Assembly: GCA_023409955.1 (NCBI GenBank) | Contig: JAEYQQ010000054.1 | Location: 1 to 31,867 of the forward strand | Direction of reading: 5' to 3' | Length of the DNA: 31,867 nucleotides | DNA from: Bacillota bacterium | GTDB lineage: Bacteria; Bacillota; Clostridia; Christensenellales; Aristaeellaceae | In this document: piece after piece, positions 1 to 7,704 of the stretch | Numbering within the stretch: position 1 is the first letter of the stretch | How the letters are laid out: the number at the start of each line of letters is the position of its first letter | Program-made: the position numbers and the translations under genes | Notes under the pieces: model-generated | Told to the model about the DNA's origin: nothing | Databases searched by the model: none | Seen by the model: the letters and a program-made list of their open reading frames with translations, nothing else

Positions 1-146
1 TGCGCCAGGCGGGCGTTGCATTTGCCACCGAGCAAATCATTGATCTGATTGCCAACGGTGTTAATAACATTCACATTTATACCATGAATCGGCCCCAAAT
101 CGCCGCTGCCATTTTCAATAATCTTTCGAATATATTGGGTGAATAA
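1..146 (+). CDS. metF: Methylenetetrahydrofolate reductase, C-terminal end (partial)
   Basis: The window opens inside this gene; the reading frame starts at base 3 and ends at the TAA at 144-146, leaving 47 residues. MetF reduces 5,10-methylene-THF to 5-methyl-THF, the methyl donor for methionine synthase. The visible tail contains ATEQIIDLIANGVNNIHIYT, which matches the conserved last strand and helix of the MetF TIM barrel (the 'ATEQ..DL...GV.G.H.YTMN' region). The next gene starts 3 bases after the stop and metH follows, so this is a metF-activation protein-metH operon, an arrangement common in Clostridia. Only the end can be judged, so FAD-binding residues cannot be checked. Confidence 0.85.
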   Translation, partial: RQAGVAFATEQIIDLIANGVNNIHIYTMNRPQIAAAIFNNLSNILGE

Positions 147-149
147 AGC

Positions 150-794
150 ATGGAGCTTATCATCAGCCGCAAGACCATTGCCAAGTATCTGGGGTTTCGG
201 TGCAACCCCCTGGATGAGGCTACGTTAGCGTTGGTTGAAGAATGCATTGGGGTGCTGCAGCCCATCATTCCACGGCATGTAATTCGCCGTCTCCCCCTTG
301 CCATACGTGAAAGCACAGTGGAAATGGGTGGCTTGAAGGTGGAAAGCCAAAGCCTTGTAAGTCATCTGCAAGGCTGCGCGGAGGCGGTATTGTTGGCAGC
401 CACGCTGGGGGTGCAGGCGGATATGCTGATTGGTCGCGCATCTGTGGCCCATATGAGCAGGGCTGTGGTATTACAGGCTTGTGCTGCAGCCAAGCTGGAA
501 GGGTATCTACATGCCATTGGCGGGGAGCTGGCTCATGAAGTAATGCGGGAAGGCCTGTATCTCACACCCCGCTTCAGCCCTGGTTACGGGGATTTGCCAC
601 TGAGCTGCCAAGGTGGCTTTCTTACTTTGCTGGAAGCCGGTAAACGAATCGGCTTGGGGCTTACAGCGGAGAATATGCTAAGCCCGGTTAAGTCTGTAAC
701 GGCTGTCATGGGGTTGTCATCTCAAAAGCAAACAGCATGCTATCAGGTATGCCATCGATGCCTGCATACAGCCTGCCCTTTTCGGGAGGAATGA
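150..794 (+). CDS. Stand-alone MetH activation-domain protein
   Basis: This 214-residue protein corresponds to the reactivation (AdoMet-binding) domain that forms the C-terminus of full-length MetH in E. coli. It is expected to help reductive methylation of oxidised cob(II)alamin in methionine synthase. Support comes from its length, from RLTP-like motifs such as LYLTPRFSPGYGDLPLSCQ (compare the R-x-S-x-G-Y-x-x-x-P motif that binds AdoMet), and from the next gene, a MetH that lacks this domain. The C-terminus has a short cysteine-containing tail (CYQVCHRCLHTACPF) with four cysteines, as seen in clostridial homologues. The start at 150 follows the metF stop by 3 bases; its ribosome binding site (GGGTGA) is weak, which suggests coupling. 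The stop at 792-794 overlaps the metH ribosome binding region. Confidence 0.82.
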   Translation: MELIISRKTIAKYLGFRCNPLDEATLALVEECIGVLQPIIPRHVIRRLPLAIRESTVEMGGLKVESQSLVSHLQGCAEAVLLAATLGVQADMLIGRASVAHMSRAVVLQACAAAKLEGYLHAIGGELAHEVMREGLYLTPRFSPGYGDLPLSCQGGFLTLLEAGKRIGLGLTAENMLSPVKSVTAVMGLSSQKQTACYQVCHRCLHTACPFREE

Positions 795-796
795 AT

Positions 797-3163
797 ATGG
801 ATTTTGTAAATCAGCTGGGAAAACGTCTATTGTTTGTAGACGGCGGAATGGGCACCATGCTGCAGAGCATGGGCCTTACAGGCGGTCAGCTTCCAGGTAC
901 ATGGAACCTATTGCATCCAGACAGGATACAAAAGATCCATGAGGCTTATCTTGCGGCTGGCTGTGATATTATCAGTACCAATACATTTGGCGTAGATGCG
1001 CTGCATTTTGGCGATGAGGCAATAAAGGTGGTAACGGCTGGCGTTCAAATTGCTAAGTATGCCGTGAAACATGCAGGTCATGGCCTGGTGGCTTTGGATT
1101 TGGGGCCCACAGGAAAAATATTGAAGCCCTTTGGAGACTTGCCCTTTGAAAGGGCAGTGGAGCTTTTCGGCGATATGGCTCAAGCCGGAGCGGATGCCGG
1201 GGCAGATGTTCTGTTTATTGAAACCGTGTCCGACTGTTATGAGATCAAGGCAGCGGTGCTGGGGTGCAAAGAGCGCACGAACCTCCCCATTGTTGTAACG
1301 ATGATGGTGAATGAAAATGAAAAGTTGCTTACCGGCGGCGATATCCCTGGCATGGTGGCCATGTTGGAAGGAATGGGTGTTACTGCACTAGGGCTTAATT
1401 GCGGCCTTGGGCCAAAGCAGATGTATCCCATCTTGCAAAAGGTCATACAGTACACCTCTCTTCCGGTGCAGATTTGTCCCAATGCCGGACTTCCGCATTT
1501 TGAGAATGGACATACACGCTTTTTGTTGGATGCGGACGCTTTTGCTGCCGAGGTGGAGGAACTTATTGGCCTTGGGCCATGGCTCTTAGGCGGCTGCTGT
1601 GGCACCACCCCTGATCATATGTCGGCTATGATCAAACGGCTGAAAGATATTCCCCCCAAGCCCATTGAGGTAAAAAGCCATACCATAATCAGCTCCTACG
1701 GAAAATCTGTACGATTTGGTGAAACACCTGTCCTCATCGGGGAGCGCATCAACCCCACCGGCAAGCCCCGCTTAAAGCAGGCCTTGAAGGATGGGGATAT
1801 GGGATATCTTCAGCAGGAGGCTTCAGGCCAGCAGGAAAAAGGCGTCCATGTACTGGATGTGAATGTGGGTGTTCCTGGCATTGATGAGCCTTACGTTATA
1901 CAGCAGGCAGTGGAAAGCCTGCAAGCCATCACTGATCTGCCCCTGCAAATTGATACGGCTGATGTGCAAGCGCTGGAAAAGGCTCTGCGCGTATATAACG
2001 GCAAGGCGCTTGTGAATTCTGTTACTGGCAAGGCCGCGTCTATGGCGGCGGTGTTCCCGCTGGTTAAGAAGTACGGCGGTGTGGTGGTGGCATTGCCTTT
2101 GGATGAATCCGGTATTCCCCCCACTGCTCAGGGCCGTTTGGAAGTTGCCCGAAGGATCGTAGCTGTCGCAAAAACATACGGAATTGCGAGCAAAGATATA
2201 CTACTGGATGGCTTGACCATGACAATTAGTACAGATCAAAAGGCGGCTCTGGTGACATTGGAGACCATAAAAAGGGCCAACCAGGAGCTTGGGTTGAAAA
2301 CCATCTTAGGTGTATCCAACGTGTCCTTTGGCTTGCCCCGCCGGGAAAAGCTGAATGCATCCTTCTTTGCTATGGCCATTGCTGCAGGGCTGAATGCAGC
2401 CATCATGAACCCCCATTCTGCGGGTATGATGGAGGCTTATTATACAGGTGCTGCTTTATCTGGCAGGGATGATCAGTTTCATGGGTATATTGCGGCCTTT
2501 GGCGGAGCCGAAGCTCCAACTGTTTCAATTGCAGGCAAAGAGCCGAGCCTTACGGAAGCGGTGCTCAAAGGCTTAGCTGCTCAGGCGGGCCGTGCGGCAC
2601 AGGCATTGCTGGATACGGGGCGGGAACCTCTTTCTGTGGTAGAAGGAGAGTTGATACCAGCCCTTTCGGAAGTGGGGATTGGTTTTGAAACAGGAAAACT
2701 GTTTTTGCCTCAGCTTCTTATGAGCGCGGAGGCTGCTAAGGCTGCCTTTGATAAGCTAAACGCCAAGCTGGCGGCCACCGGACAGGCTGCGAAAAGCAGG
2801 GGAAAGGTACTGCTGGCCACCGTGGAAGGCGATATTCATGACATTGGAAAGAACATTGTGAAAGTGTTATTGAAAAACTATGGTTTTCAAGTCATAGATC
2901 TTGGTAAGGATGTTCCTGTTGGTAAGGTGGTGGAAACCGCCATCCGGGAGGATATTCGCCTGGTGGGCCTGTCTGCCTTGATGACGACCACTGTGCCCAG
3001 CATGGAGAAGACCATCCGCAGCTTGCGGGAGAAAAAGCCGGGTACCCTAATAATGGTGGGTGGTGCGGTGATGACAGCAGAATACGCTCATCAGATCGGC
3101 GCTGATTTCTACGGCAAGGATGCCATGGCCTCTGTGAATTATGCCCGGCAGGTATTCTACTAA
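797..3163 (+). CDS. metH: Cobalamin-dependent methionine synthase lacking the activation domain
   Basis: The 788-residue protein transfers the methyl group of 5-methyl-THF to homocysteine through cobalamin. Domains in order are the homocysteine-binding barrel (about 1-300), with zinc-ligand cysteines C202 (LNCG) and C267-C268 (GGCCGTTPDH); the pterin-binding barrel (about 320-580, with GERINPTG at its start); a helical cap (about 600-665); and a Rossmann cobalamin domain with the D-x-H-x-x-G motif at D679-H681-G684, where the histidine is the lower cobalt ligand. It stops after the B12 domain, so reactivation must come from the separate protein encoded upstream. I chose ATG 797 because GGGAGGA at 784-790 is 6 bases away; the in-frame ATG at 791 touches that ribosome binding site. 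An upstream extension to 737 would overlap the previous gene. Confidence 0.95.
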   Translation: MDFVNQLGKRLLFVDGGMGTMLQSMGLTGGQLPGTWNLLHPDRIQKIHEAYLAAGCDIISTNTFGVDALHFGDEAIKVVTAGVQIAKYAVKHAGHGLVALDLGPTGKILKPFGDLPFERAVELFGDMAQAGADAGADVLFIETVSDCYEIKAAVLGCKERTNLPIVVTMMVNENEKLLTGGDIPGMVAMLEGMGVTALGLNCGLGPKQMYPILQKVIQYTSLPVQICPNAGLPHFENGHTRFLLDADAFAAEVEELIGLGPWLLGGCCGTTPDHMSAMIKRLKDIPPKPIEVKSHTIISSYGKSVRFGETPVLIGERINPTGKPRLKQALKDGDMGYLQQEASGQQEKGVHVLDVNVGVPGIDEPYVIQQAVESLQAITDLPLQIDTADVQALEKALRVYNGKALVNSVTGKAASMAAVFPLVKKYGGVVVALPLDESGIPPTAQGRLEVARRIVAVAKTYGIASKDILLDGLTMTISTDQKAALVTLETIKRANQELGLKTILGVSNVSFGLPRREKLNASFFAMAIAAGLNAAIMNPHSAGMMEAYYTGAALSGRDDQFHGYIAAFGGAEAPTVSIAGKEPSLTEAVLKGLAAQAGRAAQALLDTGREPLSVVEGELIPALSEVGIGFETGKLFLPQLLMSAEAAKAAFDKLNAKLAATGQAAKSRGKVLLATVEGDIHDIGKNIVKVLLKNYGFQVIDLGKDVPVGKVVETAIREDIRLVGLSALMTTTVPSMEKTIRSLREKKPGTLIMVGGAVMTAEYAHQIGADFYGKDAMASVNYARQVFY

Positions 3164-3200
3164 CCAGGGAGTACTCTTTGGTTTTCTATGTGAAGGGCTA

Positions 3201-3229
3201 TCGATAGAATACCAAACTTGTGGTATAAT
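3201..3229 (+). promoter_or_regulatory. Predicted sigma-A promoter of the phosphonate operon
   Basis: A TCGATA -35 box (3201-3206) and a perfect TATAAT -10 box (3224-3229) are 17 bp apart, and the -10 has the extended TGN element (TGGTATAAT). An inverted repeat, ATACC-N8-GGTAT (3209-3226), overlaps the spacer and -10 and could be an operator. A second TATAAT occurs at 3241-3246 with a poor -35. The promoter lies between metH and the decarboxylase gene, so the phosphonate genes are probably transcribed separately from met. Confidence 0.6.
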
Positions 3230-3247
3230 TCCTGTCATGATATAATT

Positions 3248-3290
3248 CAACTGGCCGTGCAACTTTGCATGGGCTAGTTGTTTTACTTTT
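3248..3290 (+). terminator. Hairpin with T-rich tail between metH and the phosphonate operon
   Basis: CAACTGGCC (3248-3256) pairs with GGCTAGTTG (3272-3280) over 9 bp with one G-T pair, with an inner TGCA/TGCA extension, and is followed by TTTTACTTTT. It fits an intrinsic terminator for the met operon. It sits about a dozen bases after the start expected from the promoter at 3201-3229, so it could also act as an attenuator in the 48-base leader before the decarboxylase gene. Confidence 0.6.
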
Positions 3291-3337
3291 ATAGGCCTTC
3301 ATACAAGGGCAATTTCTACATAAAGAAAGGACAAGCC

Positions 3338-4486
3338 ATGGATATCACCGTTTTTTTGCAGGAGCTATCCGCCCTGGGAGTTGATTTCTATGCCGGGGTA
3401 CCGGATTCTCTGCTGCAACCCTTATGTGATACGCTGTACGCACGCTATGGAACAGGCGGCAAGCATGTCGTTGCTGCCAATGAAGGCGCTGCGGCAGGCC
3501 TGGCGGCCGGGCACTATATCGCCACCGGTAAGCCTGCCATGGTTTATTTGCAAAACAGCGGTATCGGAAATGCTGCTAACCCCATCATTTCACTTTTGAA
3601 TGAAAAGGTTTATGGCATCCCTTGCGTGTTTGTGGTGGGTTGGCGCGGCGAGCCAAACGTGCATGACGAGCCACAGCATATCTTCCAGGGGGAAATCACT
3701 CCCGATATGCTGTCCTTAATGGGGTTGACTACCTATCTTCTTACTGAAAGCACACAAGTACAGGACTTGCTTGAAATGATCGAAATGGCCAAAGGTCAGC
3801 TTACCCAAGGGAAAAGCATTACCTTTTTGGTAAAAAAAGGTGCGCTGAAAGGCGGGACTAAGGTTTCTTATCATAACGCCAATAACTTGTCTCGGGAAGA
3901 TGCTCTACGAATGATTCTTGCAAATGCGTCAAACAAGGATGTATTTGTCTGCACCACCGGAAAAACCTCCCGGGAAGTTTATGAAATTCGAGAAGCACTT
4001 TGCCAAGGCCATGAAAAAGATTTTCTTACCGTGGGCTCAATGGGCCATGCATCCATGATTGCCTTGGGCATAGCAATGTCAAAGCCCGAAACCATTGTCT
4101 GGTGCCTGGATGGAGACGGTGCAGCCTTGATGCATTTGGGCAGCCTTCTGGTGGAGGCAAAGTGCAGCCAGAAGAATTTGATTCATGTAGTGCTAAATAA
4201 CGGGGCTCATGAGAGTGTTGGCGGCATGCCGGTTGGCGGCGGTGATATTGCCTTTACCCCCATTGCTAAAGCAGCAGGCTTTGAACAGTGCTTTTTTGCT
4301 GCAAATGAGCAGGAGTTGAAATCCATCCTCCCTGAAATACAAATGGCAGCCGGAAGGTACGCCTGCTTTGTGGAAATTGACGTAAAGCTATTTTCTCGTT
4401 CTGACTTGGGCAGGCCCAAGTCTACACCCCAGGAAAATCTCAAGCAGCTGATGACATTTCTGAAAAAAGAAGGGGAAAAGGCATGA
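3338..4486 (+). CDS. Phosphonopyruvate decarboxylase
   Basis: This 382-residue thiamine diphosphate enzyme (Ppd/AepY/Fom2 family) decarboxylates phosphonopyruvate to phosphonoacetaldehyde, the irreversible step that pulls the unfavourable PEP mutase reaction forward. Visible features are the N-terminal pyrimidine domain with the activating glutamate in AANEGAAAGLAAG, a Ppd-typical stretch GWRGEPNVHDEPQH, and the ThDP-magnesium motif beginning GDG at 259-261 and ending in LNNGAHESVGG. The length matches single-chain decarboxylases of this family. ATG 3338 is preceded by AAGAAAGG with 7 bases of spacing; the longer in-frame start at 3278 lies inside the hairpin and has no ribosome binding site. 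Its stop overlaps the next start (ATGA), so the two are translationally coupled. Confidence 0.92.
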   Translation: MDITVFLQELSALGVDFYAGVPDSLLQPLCDTLYARYGTGGKHVVAANEGAAAGLAAGHYIATGKPAMVYLQNSGIGNAANPIISLLNEKVYGIPCVFVVGWRGEPNVHDEPQHIFQGEITPDMLSLMGLTTYLLTESTQVQDLLEMIEMAKGQLTQGKSITFLVKKGALKGGTKVSYHNANNLSREDALRMILANASNKDVFVCTTGKTSREVYEIREALCQGHEKDFLTVGSMGHASMIALGIAMSKPETIVWCLDGDGAALMHLGSLLVEAKCSQKNLIHVVLNNGAHESVGGMPVGGGDIAFTPIAKAAGFEQCFFAANEQELKSILPEIQMAAGRYACFVEIDVKLFSRSDLGRPKSTPQENLKQLMTFLKKEGEKA

Positions 4487-5199
4487 AGGCACTTTTACTC
4501 AATTCCGGCGTAGGCCAGCGTATGGGAGACTTTACTGAAAACAACCCCAAGTGCATGGTGCCCATTGGGAAAGGCTACACAATCATCAGCCGCCAGCTTA
4601 CCCAAATTGCCAAGATAGGCATCCCTGAGGCTGTTGTCACGGTGGGTCCCTTTGCAGACCAGTTGAAAGCATATATTGAAAGCTTACGTCTGCCCATGGA
4701 CATAACGTATGTTTCAAATCCTATCTATGGCGAAACCAACTATATCTATTCCATGTATCTTGCCAGGGAGCATTTGCTGGATGATATTCTTTTGCTCCAT
4801 GGTGATTTGGTTTTGGAATGCAGTGTGCTGTCTGACCTGATCAAAAGCCCTGTCAGCACGGTGGCGGTTGATTCCACCCTGCCGCTTCCGGAAAAGGATT
4901 TTAAGGCAAAGCTGAATCACGGCCGTGTAGCCGCCATCGGCATAGAGTTTTTCGGGCCTGACTGTGTCGCCTGCCAGCCCGCCTATCTTTGGCGGCAGGC
5001 GGATTTTGAAGCCTGGATGGAGGCCATCGAACGCTTTTGCTTATCAGGCCAAATGAAGGTATATGCTGAGAATGCCTTCAATGCGCAAAAGGGGGCCATT
5101 CCATTGTATCCCCTGGAATTGAATGGCCGCCTGTGCAATGAGATTGATAATCCTGATGACCTTGAAATCATTTCCCAACGTTTTATGAAGACGCTATAG
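4483..5199 (+). CDS. LicC/PntC-type nucleotidyltransferase
   Basis: The 238-residue protein has the sugar-nucleotidyltransferase fold used by LicC (phosphocholine cytidylyltransferase) and PntC (phosphonate cytidylyltransferase). The N-terminal signature is a variant, LLLNSGVGQRMG followed by PKCMVPIG, and the metal-binding aspartate lies in LLHGDLV (about residue 106). YGETNYIYSMYLAREHL resembles the acceptor-site region of choline/AEP-type enzymes. In this operon the likely acceptor is a small phosphonate such as 2-hydroxyethylphosphonate or a relative, giving a CMP-phosphonate. It overlaps the decarboxylase by 4 bp. The substrate is inferred; phosphocholine or a sugar phosphate remains possible. 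Confidence 0.8.
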   Translation: MKALLLNSGVGQRMGDFTENNPKCMVPIGKGYTIISRQLTQIAKIGIPEAVVTVGPFADQLKAYIESLRLPMDITYVSNPIYGETNYIYSMYLAREHLLDDILLLHGDLVLECSVLSDLIKSPVSTVAVDSTLPLPEKDFKAKLNHGRVAAIGIEFFGPDCVACQPAYLWRQADFEAWMEAIERFCLSGQMKVYAENAFNAQKGAIPLYPLELNGRLCNEIDNPDDLEIISQRFMKTL

Positions 5200-5216
5200 A
5201 AAGGGGTGATCGCCGC

Positions 5217-6512
5217 ATGAAGCAGGTATACATGAGCTTCAGTACAGACATCCTCCATAACGGGCATATCAAAATCATACAAAAAGCGGCGCAGCTGGGG
5301 GAGCTTACTGTTGGTGTGCTTACAGATGAGGTTATTGCCTCCTTCAAGCGTTATCCTTTAATCCCCTTGGAGGAGCGGGTTCAGCTCTTTCAAAACATAG
5401 TGGGCGTCAAGCGTGTGGTTGTGCAGAGCACCTTAAGTTATGAAGCGGTGCTTCGAGAATTTAAACCTGACATTGTCGTGCACGGAGATGATTGGATAAC
5501 AGGCTACCAAGCCCATATCCGGAGCCAGGTCATTAACGTGCTTTCAGAATGGGGCGGCGAGCTGGTGGAATATCCCTACACTCATACCCCCACTGAAGAA
5601 ACGTTGAGCCACTTGGATCAGCAGCTTTCTATGCCAGAGCACCGTCGGTCCAGGCTGAAAAAGCTGCTCCAATACAAACCGTGTCTTTCGGTGATGGAAG
5701 CCCACAATGGCCTCACCGGGCTTATTGTGGAAAACGCAAAGGTACAAACACCCCAAGGCATCCGTCAGTTTGATGCCATGTGGGTTTCCAGCCTGTGCGA
5801 TTCCACCGCCAAGGGCAAGCCGGATATTGAACTGGTTGACTTGACCTCCCGCATTCAAACATTGGAGGAGATCATGGAGGTTACCACCAAACCCATCATA
5901 CTGGATGGGGATACCGGTGGGCAAACAGAGCACTTTGTGTATAACGTCCGCACACTGGAAAGGCTGGGGATATCCGCCGTCATCATTGAAGATAAGACGG
6001 GACTGAAGCAAAATTCCTTGTTTGGTACGGAAGTGGTGCAGACACAAGAAAGAGTTGAAAGCTTCTGTCAAAAAATCCGTGCAGGCAAAAACGCTTGTAA
6101 GACCAAGGATTTTATGATCATTGCCAGGTGCGAAAGCCTGATACTTGATCAAGGTATGGAAGATGCACTTACCCGCTGCCGGGCTTATGTGAATGCAGGT
6201 GTGGACGGTATCATGATCCATTCCTGCAAAAAGGACCCGGGGGATCTCCTCACCTTCTGCTGCCAGTTCCGCCAAGAAGATAAGACGACGCCTCTGATTG
6301 TGGTGCCCACCACCTATAACACAATTACGGAGGAGGAGCTACAAAAGGCAGGGGTCAATATCGTTATCCATGCCAACCACCTTTTGCGCAGCGCGTTCCC
6401 TGCCATGCAGAAGACTGCCCTAACCATCTTGGAAAACGGGCGTTCACTGGAGGCGGAGGCGGGATGCATGTCCATCAAGGAAATCCTCACACTGATCCCT
6501 TCCGATATTTGA
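5217..6512 (+). CDS. Fom1-like bifunctional cytidylyltransferase-phosphoenolpyruvate mutase
   Basis: This is a 431-residue two-domain enzyme. Residues 1 to about 130 form a small cytidylyltransferase domain with the nucleotide-binding HxGH motif (H14-N-G-H17) and FKPDIVVHGDDW. Residues about 140-431 form PEP mutase, a member of the isocitrate lyase superfamily, with LDGDTGGQTEH and the diagnostic E258-D-K-x-G-x-K-x-N-S267 motif. The mutase makes the carbon-phosphorus bond, converting PEP to phosphonopyruvate. The same order is found in Fom1 of fosfomycin biosynthesis, where the N-terminal domain makes CMP-2-hydroxyethylphosphonate. The gene follows the nucleotidyltransferase by 17 bases, with an AGAAAGGGGTGA ribosome binding site. 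The mutase call is secure; the substrate of the N-terminal domain is inferred. Confidence 0.93.
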   Translation: MKQVYMSFSTDILHNGHIKIIQKAAQLGELTVGVLTDEVIASFKRYPLIPLEERVQLFQNIVGVKRVVVQSTLSYEAVLREFKPDIVVHGDDWITGYQAHIRSQVINVLSEWGGELVEYPYTHTPTEETLSHLDQQLSMPEHRRSRLKKLLQYKPCLSVMEAHNGLTGLIVENAKVQTPQGIRQFDAMWVSSLCDSTAKGKPDIELVDLTSRIQTLEEIMEVTTKPIILDGDTGGQTEHFVYNVRTLERLGISAVIIEDKTGLKQNSLFGTEVVQTQERVESFCQKIRAGKNACKTKDFMIIARCESLILDQGMEDALTRCRAYVNAGVDGIMIHSCKKDPGDLLTFCCQFRQEDKTTPLIVVPTTYNTITEEELQKAGVNIVIHANHLLRSAFPAMQKTALTILENGRSLEAEAGCMSIKEILTLIPSDI

Positions 6513-6523
6513 AGGAGAGCATC

Positions 6524-7663
6524 ATGTTTTCACCCTTCTCCCCGGTGGATATCCGCATACTAAGTAAAGCTGCCGGCCTGAAGACCATTGAATCATTTGT
6601 AAAGGATACCAATGGGCTTTGTATATTAATCAGCGAAACCATGATAAAAAGGCTTGATTTGACTACCTTTGTTGATGGTTTGCTGAAAAAACACAGTGGC
6701 ATATGGCTGAAGGCCATCCCATCCAATCCGACTGTCCGGGATGTTTGCGATGCTTTGCAAGCCCTGGCTGGCAGGTGTGTGGGCACCATCCTAGCCATTG
6801 GCGGCGGCAGTGCCATGGACCTTAGTAAGGCCATTGCAGCATTGCATGGACAACTTAATGAAAAAAGCCTTACGGAGGATGGAGTCCGTAAGGCCATTAT
6901 GGAAAAAACATATGTAAATACACCCGATATCCCAAGGTTGATAGCGGTGCCCACAACAGCAGGCACCGGCTCGGAAGTGACCCGATGGGCAACTGTGTGG
7001 GATCCTAAAAGAATGCAAAAGCTCTCGGTGGATGCGGTATGGCTTTTCCCAAAAGCTGCTGTCATCGTGCCGGAGTTTACCATGGGCATGGGGCAGGAAC
7101 TGACCTTATCTACCGGCTTGGACGCTCTTTCTCATGCCATGGAGGCATACTGGGCAGTTAGCCGCACGCTTTTGTCAAAGACCCTTGCCCTTTGTGCCGT
7201 GGAGAAGATCCGGGATTCTCTCCCCTGTGCTTTGCAAGCTAAAAACATGGAAAGCCTTGCTTTGCGTGAAGAGATGTGTATGGGCTCCTTATTGGCCGGA
7301 CTGGCCTTTTCCATTACCCGAACAACAGCCTGCCATGCCATATCCTACCCACTGACGATGCTGCATAATGTGCCCCATGGTTTCGCCGCAGCTCTTACCT
7401 TGTCCTCTGTCATGCGGCGCAACGCAGAAGTGCTTCCAACGATTACACGATTGCAGGGGATGTTTGATGCAGAGGGCGGGTTTGATGCGTGGATCAGAAG
7501 CCTGACAGCACCGATAATACCACTCAAACTGTCTTCCTTTGGTATTTGTGATCTAGACCTGCCTGCTATTGCAGACCAATCCTTTACGGCTGGCCGTATG
7601 GACAATAACCCCATTGTATTTGACAGGCAGCAGATTCTCTCTATTTTGAACGAATGCCTGTAA
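6524..7663 (+). CDS. Iron-type alcohol dehydrogenase, probable phosphonoacetaldehyde reductase
   Basis: The 379-residue protein belongs to the group III (iron-activated) alcohol dehydrogenases. It shows the nucleotide-binding GGGSAMDLSKAIA, VPTTAGTGSE, and metal ligands in TGLDALSHAMEAY and the H-x(n)-PHG segment CHAISYPLTMLHNVPHG. Next to a phosphonopyruvate decarboxylase and a PEP mutase, the expected substrate is phosphonoacetaldehyde, reduced to 2-hydroxyethylphosphonate as by FomC and PhpC. No AEP transaminase is present, which favours this alcohol branch. ATG 6524 is preceded by GAAGGAG with 6 bases of spacing and lies 11 bases after the mutase stop. It is the last gene of the operon; I see no clear terminator before the convergent gene. 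Confidence 0.85.
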   Translation: MFSPFSPVDIRILSKAAGLKTIESFVKDTNGLCILISETMIKRLDLTTFVDGLLKKHSGIWLKAIPSNPTVRDVCDALQALAGRCVGTILAIGGGSAMDLSKAIAALHGQLNEKSLTEDGVRKAIMEKTYVNTPDIPRLIAVPTTAGTGSEVTRWATVWDPKRMQKLSVDAVWLFPKAAVIVPEFTMGMGQELTLSTGLDALSHAMEAYWAVSRTLLSKTLALCAVEKIRDSLPCALQAKNMESLALREEMCMGSLLAGLAFSITRTTACHAISYPLTMLHNVPHGFAAALTLSSVMRRNAEVLPTITRLQGMFDAEGGFDAWIRSLTAPIIPLKLSSFGICDLDLPAIADQSFTAGRMDNNPIVFDRQQILSILNECL

Positions 7664-7672
7664 CTCAAAAAC

Positions 7673-7704
7673 CAAGGATTGATAGAAATCAAGGATTGAC
7701 AGAA
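7673..7704. repeat. Short tandem repeat between convergent genes
   Basis: Two copies of CAAGGATTGAYAGAA (7673-7687 and 7690-7704) differ at one base and have a 17-base period. The second copy forms the 3' end and stop codon of the LCP gene on the minus strand; the first lies just beyond it. It looks like a slippage duplication at the convergent junction. Confidence 0.6.

Noticed and set aside
5544..6275. 243-codon minus-strand open frame inside the PEP mutase gene
   Set aside because: It lies wholly opposite the conserved mutase domain and shows no family features.
797..7663. A functional link between MetH and the phosphonate operon (methylcobalamin supply as for Fom3)
   Set aside because: No Fom3-like radical SAM methylase is present, and a hairpin and a separate promoter divide the two units; simple adjacency is the safer reading.
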